This document shows positions 18,948 through 27,727 of a DNA stretch of 64,000 nt, piece by piece; positions within the stretch are counted from its first letter, which is position 1; every line of letters starts with the position of its first letter. The position numbers were made by a program, and so were the translations under genes. The notes under the pieces are model-generated. The model ran no database searches and had not been told where the DNA came from. It worked only from the letters and a program-made list of their open reading frames with translations. The DNA comes from Pseudonocardia alni (lineage in GTDB: Bacteria; Actinomycetota; Actinomycetes; Mycobacteriales; Pseudonocardiaceae): contig NZ_PHUJ01000003.1 of assembly GCF_002813375.1 (NCBI RefSeq), positions 3,658,001 to 3,722,000 of the forward strand, in the 5' to 3' direction.

Positions 18948-20021
18948 ATGGCCATGGACAAGCCCGTTCTCGCGCTGGTCGGCGCGACCGGTGCCGTCGG
19001 CACCACCATGATCGAGATCATCGACTCCCGCGAGTCGGTGCCGTGGGGCGAGATCCGCCTGATCGCCTCGGCCCGCAGCGCAGGCAAGGTGCTGACGGTC
19101 CGCGGCCAGGACATCACCGTCCTGGAGCTGAAGCCCGAGGTCTTCGACGGCGTCGACATCGCGATGTTCGACGTCCCCGACGAGGTCTCCGCCGAGTGGG
19201 CGCCGATCGCCGCCTCCCGCGGCGCGATCGCCGTCGACAACTCCGGCGCGTTCCGGATGGACCCCGAGGTCCCGCTCGTGGTGCCCGAGGTGAACCCGGA
19301 GAAGGTGACCGAGCGGCCCAAGGGCATCATCGCGAACCCGAACTGCACGACGCTGTCGATGATGGCGGCAATGGGTGCGCTGCACCGCGAGTTCGGGCTC
19401 GAGGCGCTGGTCGTGTCGTCGTACCAGGCCGCGTCGGGTGCCGGCCAGCCCGGCATCGACCAGCTGCAGGCCGAGCTGTCCGCGGTCGCCGGCAAGGACC
19501 TCGGCAAGGCCGCCGGCGACGTCGCGGCAGTCCTGACCGAGGCCGGCATCCCGGTCGGCGGCGACTCGCCGTTCCCGGCTCCGCTGGTGCTCAACGTCGT
19601 GCCGTGGGCCGGCTCCCTCAAGGACGACGGCTGGTCGTCGGAGGAGCTGAAGGTCCGCAACGAGTCCCGCAAGATCCTCGGGATCCCGGAGCTCAAGGTC
19701 TCCGCGACCTGCGTGCGCGTCCCGGTCGTCACCACGCACGCGCTGGCGATCCACGCGACCTTCTCCTCGGAGGTCCCGGTCGACGCGGCCCGCAAGGTGC
19801 TCGGTGCGCAGCCGACGATCGTCGTCAAGGACGACCCGGCCGCCGGCGAGTGGCCGACCCCGGCCGACGCCGTCGGCGGGGACCCGACCGTGGTGGGCCG
19901 GATCCGGCAGTCGCTGGACTTCCCGAACACCCTGGAGCTGTTCGTGTGCGGGGACAACCTGCGCAAGGGTGCCGCCCTGAACACCTACGAGGTGGCGGAG
20001 ACGGTCGCCGCGGCCGGCTGA
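18948..20021 (+). CDS. asd: aspartate-semialdehyde dehydrogenase
   Basis: Reduces aspartyl phosphate to the semialdehyde, the product used for lysine/DAP and threonine/methionine. 357 aa. NADPH fold GATGAVGTT (residues 12-20), catalytic Cys133 in ANPNCTT, and the substrate/His segment [13 protein letters not shown]. Organised as an operon with aspartate kinase, as in M. tuberculosis. Confidence 0.97.
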   Translation: MAMDKPVLALVGATGAVGTTMIEIIDSRESVPWGEIRLIASARSAGKVLTVRGQDITVLELKPEVFDGVDIAMFDVPDEVSAEWAPIAASRGAIAVDNSGAFRMDPEVPLVVPEVNPEKVTERPKGIIANPNCTTLSMMAAMGALHREFGLEALVVSSYQAASGAGQPGIDQLQAELSAVAGKDLGKAAGDVAAVLTEAGIPVGGDSPFPAPLVLNVVPWAGSLKDDGWSSEELKVRNESRKILGIPELKVSATCVRVPVVTTHALAIHATFSSEVPVDAARKVLGAQPTIVVKDDPAAGEWPTPADAVGGDPTVVGRIRQSLDFPNTLELFVCGDNLRKGAALNTYEVAETVAAAG

Positions 20022-20040
20022 CCGACCCCTCCGCACGTTC

Positions 20041-20077
20041 GACGGCCGCCGCCCCGGAGCCCGGGGCGGCGGCCGTC
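20041..20077. terminator. bidirectional terminator between asd and the EEP gene
   Basis: GACGGCCGCCGCCCCGG (20041-20057) pairs perfectly with CCGGGGCGGCGGCCGTC (20061-20077) across the loop AGC. Further CCGCAC/GTGCGG pairing lies outside. It serves two convergent genes. Confidence 0.85.
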
Positions 20078-20090
20078 GTCGTGTGCGGGT

Positions 20091-21110
20091 CTAGGGCAGG
20101 CGCAGCGTCGCCACGATCGCGCGGTGGTCGGTGCCGGGCACCAACCGCGTCCCGAAGGACTCGGCGGCGATCCCGCCGTTGTAGACGATGTGGTCGATCT
20201 GCGGCCCCAGCCACGACGGCGCCCAGGTCGGCCAGGTTCCGGCCAGCCCGTTGCCGGTCTGCGAGCCCGCGTCGCCGCAGCCCTGGATCGCGTTGCGGAA
20301 GACCGAGTGGTCGAGGCTCGCGTTGAAGTCGCCGGCGACGATCGCCGGGCTCGTCGCGGAGCACCACTTCGCGACGGTCTCCAGGTCCGAGCGCCACTGC
20401 CCGACCGAGCGCGGGACCGGCGCGACGGAGTGGAACGCGACGAAGCGCAGGTTCCCCAGGCCGCCGCCGGTGATCTCGATGTAGTCGAAGCGGACGTCCT
20501 TGCCGATCCGGGTGCGGACGTCGCCGAGCCGGTTCGACCAGGCCACGGTGTTGCCGGTGACGTCGCGGTCCCAGCGGTCGACGCTGGACGCCGTCCGGTA
20601 GCCCAGCGGCTCCAGCAGCGGCGCGATCTCGCTCTCGTAGCGGCCGCCCGCCTCCGGGATCGAGACGACGTCGGGGTTCTCCGCGGCGACGAGCGCGGCG
20701 AGGGAGTCGGCGTCGGCGTTGCCCTCGTAGACGTTGAGCGCCAGCACCTTCAGCGGGGTGCCGCCGGTGGGCGCGGGGTCGGCCACGGTGCGCGGGAGCA
20801 CCATCGCCGCGCCGACCAGCGCGACCAGCGCGAGGACGACCGGCACCGGCCAGAACCGGCGGGCGGCCAGGGTGATCAGCAGGCCGATCACCACCAGCAC
20901 GCCGAGCGCGGCGACCATCAGCGGCCGGAAGGCGATGACCTGCGCGAACGGGGAGTGGGCGTCGAGACCGACGAGGTCGGGCAGCGTCGCGAGCGCGGCG
21001 GCGGCACCGAGGAACAGCGCGAACCCCCAGCGCACCCGACCTCCCCGACGACGGGGCCGCCCACTCGGGATGGGCTGGGTCTCGGAGTCGGGGTGGGGCG
21101 GTGCGCTCAC
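20091..21110 (-). CDS. membrane-anchored endonuclease/exonuclease/phosphatase (EEP) family hydrolase
   Basis: 339 aa from GTG 21110. Three hydrophobic helices fill residues ~28-110, then an EEP domain begins LKVLALNVYEGNADADSLA. Motifs for metal and catalysis are present: LNVYEGN, IPEAGG, AGDFNASLD (Asp and Asn), QIDHIVY and GTDHRAIVATL (terminal Asp-His). The catalytic domain is predicted outside the membrane. Relatives hydrolyse phosphodiesters, but the substrate is unknown. Confidence 0.85.
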   Translation of the reverse strand: MSAPPHPDSETQPIPSGRPRRRGGRVRWGFALFLGAAAALATLPDLVGLDAHSPFAQVIAFRPLMVAALGVLVVIGLLITLAARRFWPVPVVLALVALVGAAMVLPRTVADPAPTGGTPLKVLALNVYEGNADADSLAALVAAENPDVVSIPEAGGRYESEIAPLLEPLGYRTASSVDRWDRDVTGNTVAWSNRLGDVRTRIGKDVRFDYIEITGGGLGNLRFVAFHSVAPVPRSVGQWRSDLETVAKWCSATSPAIVAGDFNASLDHSVFRNAIQGCGDAGSQTGNGLAGTWPTWAPSWLGPQIDHIVYNGGIAAESFGTRLVPGTDHRAIVATLRLP

Positions 21111-21273
21111 TCGATCCAGTCTGCCCGAGGGGCACACCTGCCCGCCGCATCCGGACGGTGCCCTGCGCCGATCGTCTGTGGGCGCTCTCAGTGTCCGACT
21201 TGCGCGACCGCTCGTCGACCGTTCGCACGTCGAGGTGCAGATCAGGGCCCCGGCGGAGCGATTCGGACGACCC

Positions 21274-21360
21274 TGAGGTGCATCTCGGCGGCAGCGGGAT
21301 CGCCGAGATGCAGCCCAGCGGGCCTGGAAGATCCACAATTCCCGCTGAGGTGCATCTCGG
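21274..21360. repeat. repeated TGAGGTGCATCTCGG element with inverted copy
   Basis: TGAGGTGCATCTCGG occurs at 21274-21288 and 21346-21360. The first forms a 12-bp perfect hairpin TGCATCTCGGCG (21279-21290) with CGCCGAGATGCA (21301-21312). A related GAGGTGCAGATC lies near 21233. The 282-bp gap between two minus-strand genes contains little else that I can identify. Confidence 0.7.
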
Positions 21361-21392
21361 TGACTCCGCCGCCCGTGTGCAGCCCGGGCCGG

Positions 21393-22586
21393 TCAGGCCC
21401 GGACGCGCAGCAGCGGCGCCGCCACCCCGGCGGCGACGACCGCGATCGACCCGCAGGCCAGCATCGCCACGCCGGGGGAGGCGGTGTCGACCAGTACCCC
21501 CGCCAGCGGGGTCGCGATGGCGATGCCGAGCGTCGTCGCGGAGCCCTGCAGGCCGGTGACCAGGCCACGCACCCGGTCCGGGGCGAGGTCGCCGATCGCG
21601 GCACTGCCCGCCGCGAGCGTCGACGCGGTCGCCAGACCCGCGGGGAGCAGCAGGAACAGCAGGCTCCACCACGACCAGGCCAGCGCCGCCGGGAGCGTCG
21701 CCAGCCCGAGCGCGGCGAGCAGCAGCGGCAGCGGGAGGCCGCGGCGGGCGCTGCCGTAGAGGAACCCGCCGACCAGCGACGCCAGGCACCACACGGCGTT
21801 GACCAGCGCGATCGCCCACGCCTGCCCGGAGGAGGTGAGGGCGGCGATGAACGCGAACTCGGTGCCCATGATCGCGATCACTGCGGCGGTCACCGCCAGC
21901 AGCGCGCCGACCAGCGGCCGGGTCAGCCAGCTGCGCAGCGGAGGGCGGGGGCCGGTGCGGGCGGCCCCGTCGCCGTCGGCGCGGACCGGTGGGTCGAGCC
22001 GCCACAGCGCGATCCCGGCCAGGACGAACCCGGCGCCGATCACGCGCATCGTCGTCGCCGAGCCCAGCCACACCGTCAGCAGCGACCCGACGGCGGGCCC
22101 GGTCATGTAGGAGATCTCGACGGTCATCGAGTCCAGCGCGAAGGCGGGGCGGCGTCGTCCGGCCGGGACGGCGGCCGCGATGACCTGCCGGACCAGCGAG
22201 AACACCGGGAGGGTGAGGATGCCGGCGACGAAGGCGGCGCCGAGCAGACCGGCGTAGCCCAGCAGCGGCGCCACCGACCAGAACAGCAGGCCCGCGGTCA
22301 TCGTCAGCGCCAGGACCGGGCGCAGCCCGTGCCGGTCGACCATCGTGCCGAGCAGCGGGGCGCCGATCGCCATCCCGGTCGGGACCGCGGCGGCGACGAG
22401 CCCGGCGGCGCCGAAGCCGTGGCCGAGCGTGGTGACGGTGTGCAGGGTCAGGGTGACGCCGACGGCCGTCGCGGGGATGCGGGCGGCCATGCCGATCGCG
22501 GTGATCGCACCGACCCCGGGCAGGCGCAGCACGTCGGCGAACGCACCCGGGCCGGCGCGGGGTGCGGTGGCGGCGGTGTCGGGCAC
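21393..22586 (-). CDS. major facilitator superfamily transporter
   Basis: 397-aa membrane protein with about twelve hydrophobic segments. The first half carries AARIPATAVGVTLTLHTVTTLG and TMVDRHGLRPVLALT, the MFS loop-2 motif (D-R-x-G-R-like). The second half carries RVRGLVTGLQGSATTLG. Drug or metabolite efflux is likely but the substrate is unknown. GTG 22586 is chosen because the hydrophobic core starts ~25 residues later. Divergent from catalase. Confidence 0.85.
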   Translation of the reverse strand: MPDTAATAPRAGPGAFADVLRLPGVGAITAIGMAARIPATAVGVTLTLHTVTTLGHGFGAAGLVAAAVPTGMAIGAPLLGTMVDRHGLRPVLALTMTAGLLFWSVAPLLGYAGLLGAAFVAGILTLPVFSLVRQVIAAAVPAGRRRPAFALDSMTVEISYMTGPAVGSLLTVWLGSATTMRVIGAGFVLAGIALWRLDPPVRADGDGAARTGPRPPLRSWLTRPLVGALLAVTAAVIAIMGTEFAFIAALTSSGQAWAIALVNAVWCLASLVGGFLYGSARRGLPLPLLLAALGLATLPAALAWSWWSLLFLLLPAGLATASTLAAGSAAIGDLAPDRVRGLVTGLQGSATTLGIAIATPLAGVLVDTASPGVAMLACGSIAVVAAGVAAPLLRVRA

Positions 22587-22773
22587 GACCCCATCCTGAC
22601 CCGCGCCCGTCGTCGTCGCGCACCGGTTTCGGGTTTCGGCCGGGACCCCACGGGAAGTCCCTGGGGACCGAACACCGCCGACCGCGACGCGGCCGCGCAG
22701 CCGCGGGAGCGTCCCGGTCGACCCGGCGGGGCACCGCCCGCCCCACCCACCACGCGTACGAGGAGGCTCGGCC

Positions 22774-24231
22774 GTGACCACGTCGCACCAGCCCAAGCCC
22801 ACCACCACGGACTCCGGCAGCCCGGTCGCCAGCGACGAGCACTCGCTGACGATCGGCCCCGACGGCCCGCTCCTGCTCAACGACCACTACCTCATCGAGC
22901 AGATGGCGAACTTCAACCGGGAGCGCATCCCGGAGCGTCAACCGCACGCGAAGGGCGGTGGGGCGTTCGCGCGGTTCGAGACCACCGAGGACGTCTCGCA
23001 GTACACCAAGGCCGCGTTCCTCCAGCCCGGCGTCGAGTCCCGTGGCGTGATCCGGTTCTCGACCGTCGCCGGTGAGCGCGGCAGCCCCGACACCTGGCGC
23101 GACCCGCGCGGCTTCTCGCTGAAGCTGTGGACGACCGAGGGCAACTGGGACATGGTCGGCAACAACACGCCGGTCTTCTTCGTCCGCGACCCCATGAAGT
23201 TCCAGCACTTCATCCGCAGCCAGAAGCGGCGCGTCGCGAACAACCTGCGCGACCACGACATGCAGTGGGACTTCTGGACGCTGTCGCCGGAGTCGGCGCA
23301 CCAGGTCACCTGGCTCATGGGCGACCGGGGCATCCCGAAGACCTGGCGGCAGATGAACGGCTACTCCAGCCACACCTACAGCTGGATCAACGAGGCCGGC
23401 GAGATGGTCTGGGTGAAGTACCACTTCAAGTCCGACCAGGGCGTGGAGTGCCTGACCCAGGACGAGGCCGACACCCTCGCCGGCTCGGACCCCGACTACC
23501 ACCAGGCCGACCTCTACAACGAGATCGAGGCGGGCAACCACCCGTCCTGGACGCTGTACGTGCAGGTCATGCCGTTCGCCGACGCCAAGACCTACCGGTA
23601 CAACCCGTTCGACCTGACCAAGGTGTGGCCGCACAGCGACTACCCGCTGATCAAGGTCGGGAAGCTGACGCTGGACCGGAACGTCGAGGACTACCACGCC
23701 GAGATGGAGCAGGCCGCGTTCGAGCCGAACAACCTGGTGCCCGGCACCGGGCTGTCGCCGGACAAGATGCTGCTCGCCCGCGGGTTCTCCTACGCCGACG
23801 CCCACCGCGCCCGGCTCGGGGTCAACTACAAGCAGATCCCGGTCAACGCGCCCCGCAGCGAGGTGAACAACTACCAGAAGGACGGCGCCATGCGGATCAC
23901 GAACACCCGTGACCCGATCTACGCGCCCAACTCCTACGGCGGCCCGGCGGCCGACCCGAAGCGCGTCTCCGAGGCCCTCTGGTACGCCGACGGTGAGATG
24001 GTCCGCAGCGCGTACTCCCTGCGCGAGTCCGACGACGACTGGGGCCAGGCCGGGATCATGGTCCGCGAGGTCTTCGACGACGCCGCCCGCGAGCGCTTCG
24101 TCGGCAACGTCGCCGGGCACCTGCTCGACGGCGTGACCGAGCCCGTGCTGCAGCGCGCCTTCGAGTACTGGCGCAACGTCGACAAGAACATCGGCGACCG
24201 GATCGAGCAGGCCGTCCGCAACGGCGGCTGA
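22774..24231 (+). CDS. katA: catalase, heme-dependent monofunctional
   Basis: Dismutates hydrogen peroxide. 485 aa, the size of small-subunit clade 3 catalases. Distal His58 in [15 protein letters not shown], catalytic Asn131 in [13 protein letters not shown], and the proximal heme-ligand region [14 protein letters not shown] with Tyr. QPHAKG replaces the more usual VVHAKG but keeps the essential His. GTG 22774 follows AGGAGG. The promoter region is shared with the divergent MFS gene; no OxyR/FurA-like site could be identified by eye. Confidence 0.96.
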   Translation: MTTSHQPKPTTTDSGSPVASDEHSLTIGPDGPLLLNDHYLIEQMANFNRERIPERQPHAKGGGAFARFETTEDVSQYTKAAFLQPGVESRGVIRFSTVAGERGSPDTWRDPRGFSLKLWTTEGNWDMVGNNTPVFFVRDPMKFQHFIRSQKRRVANNLRDHDMQWDFWTLSPESAHQVTWLMGDRGIPKTWRQMNGYSSHTYSWINEAGEMVWVKYHFKSDQGVECLTQDEADTLAGSDPDYHQADLYNEIEAGNHPSWTLYVQVMPFADAKTYRYNPFDLTKVWPHSDYPLIKVGKLTLDRNVEDYHAEMEQAAFEPNNLVPGTGLSPDKMLLARGFSYADAHRARLGVNYKQIPVNAPRSEVNNYQKDGAMRITNTRDPIYAPNSYGGPAADPKRVSEALWYADGEMVRSAYSLRESDDDWGQAGIMVREVFDDAARERFVGNVAGHLLDGVTEPVLQRAFEYWRNVDKNIGDRIEQAVRNGG

Positions 24232-24250
24232 CCGCTCCGCGCACCGACCG

Positions 24251-24278
24251 ACGGCCCCGGGGACACCCCCGGGGCCGT
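24251..24278 (+). terminator. terminator after catalase
   Basis: ACGGCCCCGGGG (24251-24262), loop ACAC, CCCCGGGGCCGT (24267-24278), a 12-bp perfect stem. Confidence 0.8.
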
Positions 24279-24299
24279 CGTGCGTCCTAGGCTCGGGGT

Positions 24300-24644
24300 G
24301 TGGAGATCTGGCACAACCCGCGCTGCTCGAAGAGCCGCGCCGCCCTCGCGCTGCTGACCGACCGCGGCGTCGAACCGACGGTGCGGCGCTACCTCGACGA
24401 CCCGCCGACCCGCGCCGAGCTGGAGCGGGCCCTGGCCGCGCTCGGCACCGAGGACCCGCTCGCGATCACCCGCACCGGCGAGCCCGCGTTCCGCGGGCAG
24501 GGCCTCGCCGGCGCCGACCGGGACACCCTGCTCGACGCGCTGGCCGCCGAGCCGAAGCTCATCGAGCGGCCCGTGGTGATCGACGGTGACCGGGCCGTCG
24601 TCGGCCGGCCGCCGGAGAACGTGCTGGGTCTGCTCGGCGACTAG
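24300..24644 (+). CDS. ArsC/Spx-family thioredoxin-fold protein (arsenate reductase-like)
   Basis: 114 aa. The redox-active Cys is Cys9 in WHNPRCSKSRAAL, and the Arg residues of arsenate reductases are present (ITRTGEPAFR; ERPVVIDGDRAVVGRPPENV). Its glutaredoxin-coupled relatives reduce arsenate or act as Spx-like proteins. No ars operon surrounds it, so a general thiol-redox role is equally possible. GTG 24300 has no ribosome site; TAGGCT just upstream suggests a leaderless transcript. Confidence 0.85.
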   Translation: MEIWHNPRCSKSRAALALLTDRGVEPTVRRYLDDPPTRAELERALAALGTEDPLAITRTGEPAFRGQGLAGADRDTLLDALAAEPKLIERPVVIDGDRAVVGRPPENVLGLLGD

Positions 24645-26479
24645 CCCAGAGCCCGCCGCACGAAGTCGACCTCGGTCGCGATCAGGTCCAGCTGGTCGGA
24701 CACCACCAGCGAGCCGTGCCCGGCGTCGAACCGGCTGACCTCGTAGGTCACGTCCCCGCGTCCGGCCAGCGCGTCCAGGTAGTTGTCGATCTGCCGGATC
24801 GGGCAGCGCGGGTCGTTCTCCCCGGCCAGCACCAGGACCGGCACGCGGACCTCGTCGACGTAGGTCAGTGGCGAGGCCTCCCGGTAGAGGTCGGGCAGCT
24901 CGTCGGGGGAGCCGCCGAACAGCGCACGGTCGAACGCGCGCAGCTGCTCCATCTCGTCGGCGTAGGCGGCGGCGTAGTCGGCCACCGGCACCCCGGCGAC
25001 GGCCGCGGCCCACCGCTGCGGCTGTGTCCCGGCGGCGAGCAGCGACAGGTACCCGCCCCAGGACCAGCCGTCGACGGCGCAGCGGGCCGGGTCGACGGTG
25101 CCGTCGGCGACCAGCGCGTCCTGGACGGCGGCGACGTCCTCCAGCTCGGTCAGCCCCGGCCTGCCCTCGATCGCGTCCCGCCAGGCCGAGCCGTAGCCGG
25201 TGGAACCGCGGTAGTTCACCTCGACGACGGTGAACCCCGCCTCCACCCAGGTGGCGCGGCCGGCGTCGAAACGGTCCTCGTCGGCGGCGTGCGGACCGCC
25301 GTGCAGCACGAACACCGCGGGCGCCGGACGGCCGTCGACGCGCGGCGCCTCGGCGACCAGGCTGTGCACCTGCCCGGCGGGGACCCCGGTCCACACGTCG
25401 CGGACGGCGACCGAGCCGGGCGGGCGCTCCCCGGGCGGGGCGACCAGCACCTCGTCGGTGCCGTCCGGGCGCAGTGCCCGGATCTGCGACGGGGTGGCCG
25501 CCGACGACGCGGAGTACTCGACGGTGCCGTCGTCGCGGACCTCGGCGGACCCGACGCAGCCGGGCGCGGTGGGCAGCTCGGTCAGCTCGCCGGATGCCAG
25601 GACGTACCGGAACAGCCGGGTGCGGGCGGCGTGGGTGTGCGCGATAAGCAGCGCGGAGGCGTCCGGGACGAACCCGCCGACCAGCTCGCCGGGCAGGTCG
25701 ACCGCGAGCTCGGTGACCTCACCGGTGGTCGGATCCCAGACCAGCAGCTCGTCACGGCCGCGGCGCTCGTGGCCGACGAGCAGCCGCTGGTCGCCCGCGA
25801 CGGGGGAGAACTCCAGCGCGGCGAGGCCGCGGCCGGGCCCGTCGTGCAGCTCGGCGACGGTGTCCCCGGTGGCGACGTCGAGCACCCGCAGCGACGGGTG
25901 CCGCGAGTCGCCGTGTTCGGAGTGCGAGATCGCCAGCAGCGTCTCGTCCTCCGACAGCGCGCCGACGCCCGCGTCCTCGGTGTGCCGGTAGATCTCCCGG
26001 GCGTCGGTGCCGGAGCCGCGCTCGTGCACCGCCAGGACCGTGCCGTCGTCGGTGGACACCCCGATCGCGGTGACCCGGCGGCCGATCTCCAGGCCCGCCG
26101 GGTAGCCGTCGCCGGCGCCGGGGACGGCGGGCACGGTGTCGGTGCCCGCCGTGGAGGACCACGGCTGGGCGACCCAGTGGCCGAACTCGTCGCCGTCGGT
26201 GTCGGCGAACCACCAGACGTGCCCGCCGTCCGGCGGCAGCACGGCCGAGGTGGTGCCGTTGCGCCGGTCGGTGACCTGGCGGTGCTCCCCGGAGTCGCGG
26301 TCCCAGGCGTGGATCTCGAAGGTCCCGGTCGCGTTGGACACGTAGACCGAGCGGGCCGGTGCGTCGCGGGCCCAGCCGGGGCGCGACATGCGCACCGCGG
26401 TGAACCGGGACCGCCAGCGCTGCTCGCGCTCGTCGTCGAAGAGCGTCGGGGGAACGGGTGCGCTGGGGTGCGGGCTCAC
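24641..26479 (-). CDS. prolyl oligopeptidase family (S9) serine peptidase
   Basis: 612 aa. An N-terminal beta-propeller (residues ~30-360, repeated WD-like blades such as VSNATGTFEIHAWDRDSGEHRQVTD) leads to an alpha/beta hydrolase domain (VFVLHGGPH). The catalytic triad is visible: Ser473 in GWSWGGY, Asp556 in ENDPRCP, His588 in DAGHGSL. Probably a cytoplasmic acylaminoacyl- or oligopeptidase; no signal peptide. The stop codon shares the palindrome CTAG with the stop of the convergent ArsC-like gene. Confidence 0.93.
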   Translation of the reverse strand: MSPHPSAPVPPTLFDDEREQRWRSRFTAVRMSRPGWARDAPARSVYVSNATGTFEIHAWDRDSGEHRQVTDRRNGTTSAVLPPDGGHVWWFADTDGDEFGHWVAQPWSSTAGTDTVPAVPGAGDGYPAGLEIGRRVTAIGVSTDDGTVLAVHERGSGTDAREIYRHTEDAGVGALSEDETLLAISHSEHGDSRHPSLRVLDVATGDTVAELHDGPGRGLAALEFSPVAGDQRLLVGHERRGRDELLVWDPTTGEVTELAVDLPGELVGGFVPDASALLIAHTHAARTRLFRYVLASGELTELPTAPGCVGSAEVRDDGTVEYSASSAATPSQIRALRPDGTDEVLVAPPGERPPGSVAVRDVWTGVPAGQVHSLVAEAPRVDGRPAPAVFVLHGGPHAADEDRFDAGRATWVEAGFTVVEVNYRGSTGYGSAWRDAIEGRPGLTELEDVAAVQDALVADGTVDPARCAVDGWSWGGYLSLLAAGTQPQRWAAAVAGVPVADYAAAYADEMEQLRAFDRALFGGSPDELPDLYREASPLTYVDEVRVPVLVLAGENDPRCPIRQIDNYLDALAGRGDVTYEVSRFDAGHGSLVVSDQLDLIATEVDFVRRALG

Positions 26480-26554
26480 GCCCCGATCGTGCCGAACGCC
26501 ACGAACGGGTGCACCGGGCGGGGTCGTCGGACGCGCATCCGGCAGCATGGAGGC

Positions 26555-26965
26555 ATGCGGAGACCGGCCCGGCTGCTGCTCGCCGGGGTGCTCGTCCTCT
26601 TCCCGGCCGCTGCGGGCTGCGGTGCGGCCGGATCGACCGCCGGCACCGTCGTGAGTGGTCCGACGGTCACCGCCAGGGCCGACTCGCAGGGCCTCACCGC
26701 GGTCCGGTTCGACCACTCCGCGACGCATCCGGAGCCCGCCGTCCCGACGGTGCGGGTGCGCCGCGGGACGACGGTGGTGCTCACCGTCGGCAGCGACGTC
26801 GCGCGCCGGGTGCTGGTCCCGGAGCAGGGCCGTGCCCTCGACGTCAGCGCCGGGGGCACGGTCACCCTGCGCTTCCTCGCGCTGGGGACGTTCACCGTGC
26901 GGGTGGCCGAGCCCGGTGCGGTCCGCGGCGGGACGATCATCGGCCGGGTCGAGCCCTGGCACTGA
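26555..26965 (+). CDS. small lipoprotein with beta-sandwich (cupredoxin-like) domain
   Basis: 136 aa with signal peptide ending AAAGC (Cys22 candidate lipid site). The mature region is rich in predicted strands (VPTVRVRRGTTVVLTVGSDVARRVLVPEQ, FLALGTFTVRVAEPGAVRGGTIIG), recalling cupredoxin-type domains, but a full copper ligand set is not evident. ATG 26555 follows GGAGG closely. Divergent from the S9 peptidase. Function unknown. Confidence 0.75.
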   Translation: MRRPARLLLAGVLVLFPAAAGCGAAGSTAGTVVSGPTVTARADSQGLTAVRFDHSATHPEPAVPTVRVRRGTTVVLTVGSDVARRVLVPEQGRALDVSAGGTVTLRFLALGTFTVRVAEPGAVRGGTIIGRVEPWH

Positions 26966-26977
26966 CCCGCCGGGGGA

Positions 26978-27568
26978 TCAGGCGAAGGCGTCGGCCCGGT
27001 CGGCGATGGCGCGCAGCCCCTCGGCGATGTCCACACCGGACGGCGCGGTGCCGGGGTCGAGCATCCACTGGACCATGAGCCCGGTGAGCAGCGCCTGGTA
27101 GACGGAGCCGAGGACGTGCACGCGGCGGTCCGCGGCGGCCGGGTCGTCGGGCAGCGTGTGGAAGGTCAGGGCCAGGCCCTCACGGACCTCCCGCTGGGCC
27201 TCGGCGAGCTTCGCGCGCAGCTCCGGCAGCCGCTCGGCCTGGGCGAGCGCCTCGACGTGGGTGGCCCACAGGCGTCGCTGGGTGGAGAACAGGCCGACCA
27301 CCCGGCTCCAGGTCTCCTCGACCCGGCGCTGCGGGTCGGTGGTCCCTCCCGCGGGCTCGGCGAGCGCCCGGTCGAGCTCCTCGCCCCAGGCCGTCGTCGC
27401 CCGCAGCAGGGCCTCGGTGAGCAGGGCGTCCTTGGAACCGAAGTGGTAGCCGATGGAGGCCAGGTTCGTCCCCGACGCGGCCACCACGTCCCGTGCGGTC
27501 GTGCGGCCGAACCCCTTCTCGTAGAGGCACTGCGCGGCCCCGTCCAGAAGCTCCTCGCGGTGTCCCAT
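26978..27568 (-). CDS. TetR family transcriptional regulator
   Basis: 196 aa from ATG 27568. N-terminal HTH: MGHREELLDGAAQCLYEKG, then TTARDVVAASGTNLASIGYHFGSKDALL, the canonical TetR recognition helix. The C-terminal ligand domain is helical and includes a C-terminal TetR-type block. Divergent from the flavin monooxygenase gene with a 12-bp palindrome between them, so it probably represses that gene and itself. Confidence 0.92.
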   Translation of the reverse strand: MGHREELLDGAAQCLYEKGFGRTTARDVVAASGTNLASIGYHFGSKDALLTEALLRATTAWGEELDRALAEPAGGTTDPQRRVEETWSRVVGLFSTQRRLWATHVEALAQAERLPELRAKLAEAQREVREGLALTFHTLPDDPAAADRRVHVLGSVYQALLTGLMVQWMLDPGTAPSGVDIAEGLRAIADRADAFA

Positions 27569-27592
27569 GATCGCGGAACCTATCGGGTCGTC

Positions 27593-27604
27593 ACGGACGT
27601 CCGT
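27593..27604. promoter_or_regulatory. candidate TetR operator palindrome
   Basis: ACGGACGTCCGT is a perfect 12-bp palindrome 25 bases from the TetR start, in the intergenic region shared with the monooxygenase gene. Assignment as operator is inferred from position. Confidence 0.45.
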
Positions 27605-27727
27605 ACACCGGCCGTTCACCCGGTCTGCCACTGTCGTGCAACGCTTGCGTGACGCCGGTCACGACGGGTAAGGACTGTCGTGGCGGTGCCCCCGACGGAG
27701 CGGGCGCCGGAGCGACGAGGAGTCACC

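Noticed and set aside
19825-24120. A 1,431-codon minus-strand open frame spanning asd to catalase
   Set aside because: Antisense to asd and katA and out of frame with the EEP and MFS genes; no domain, low-complexity composition.
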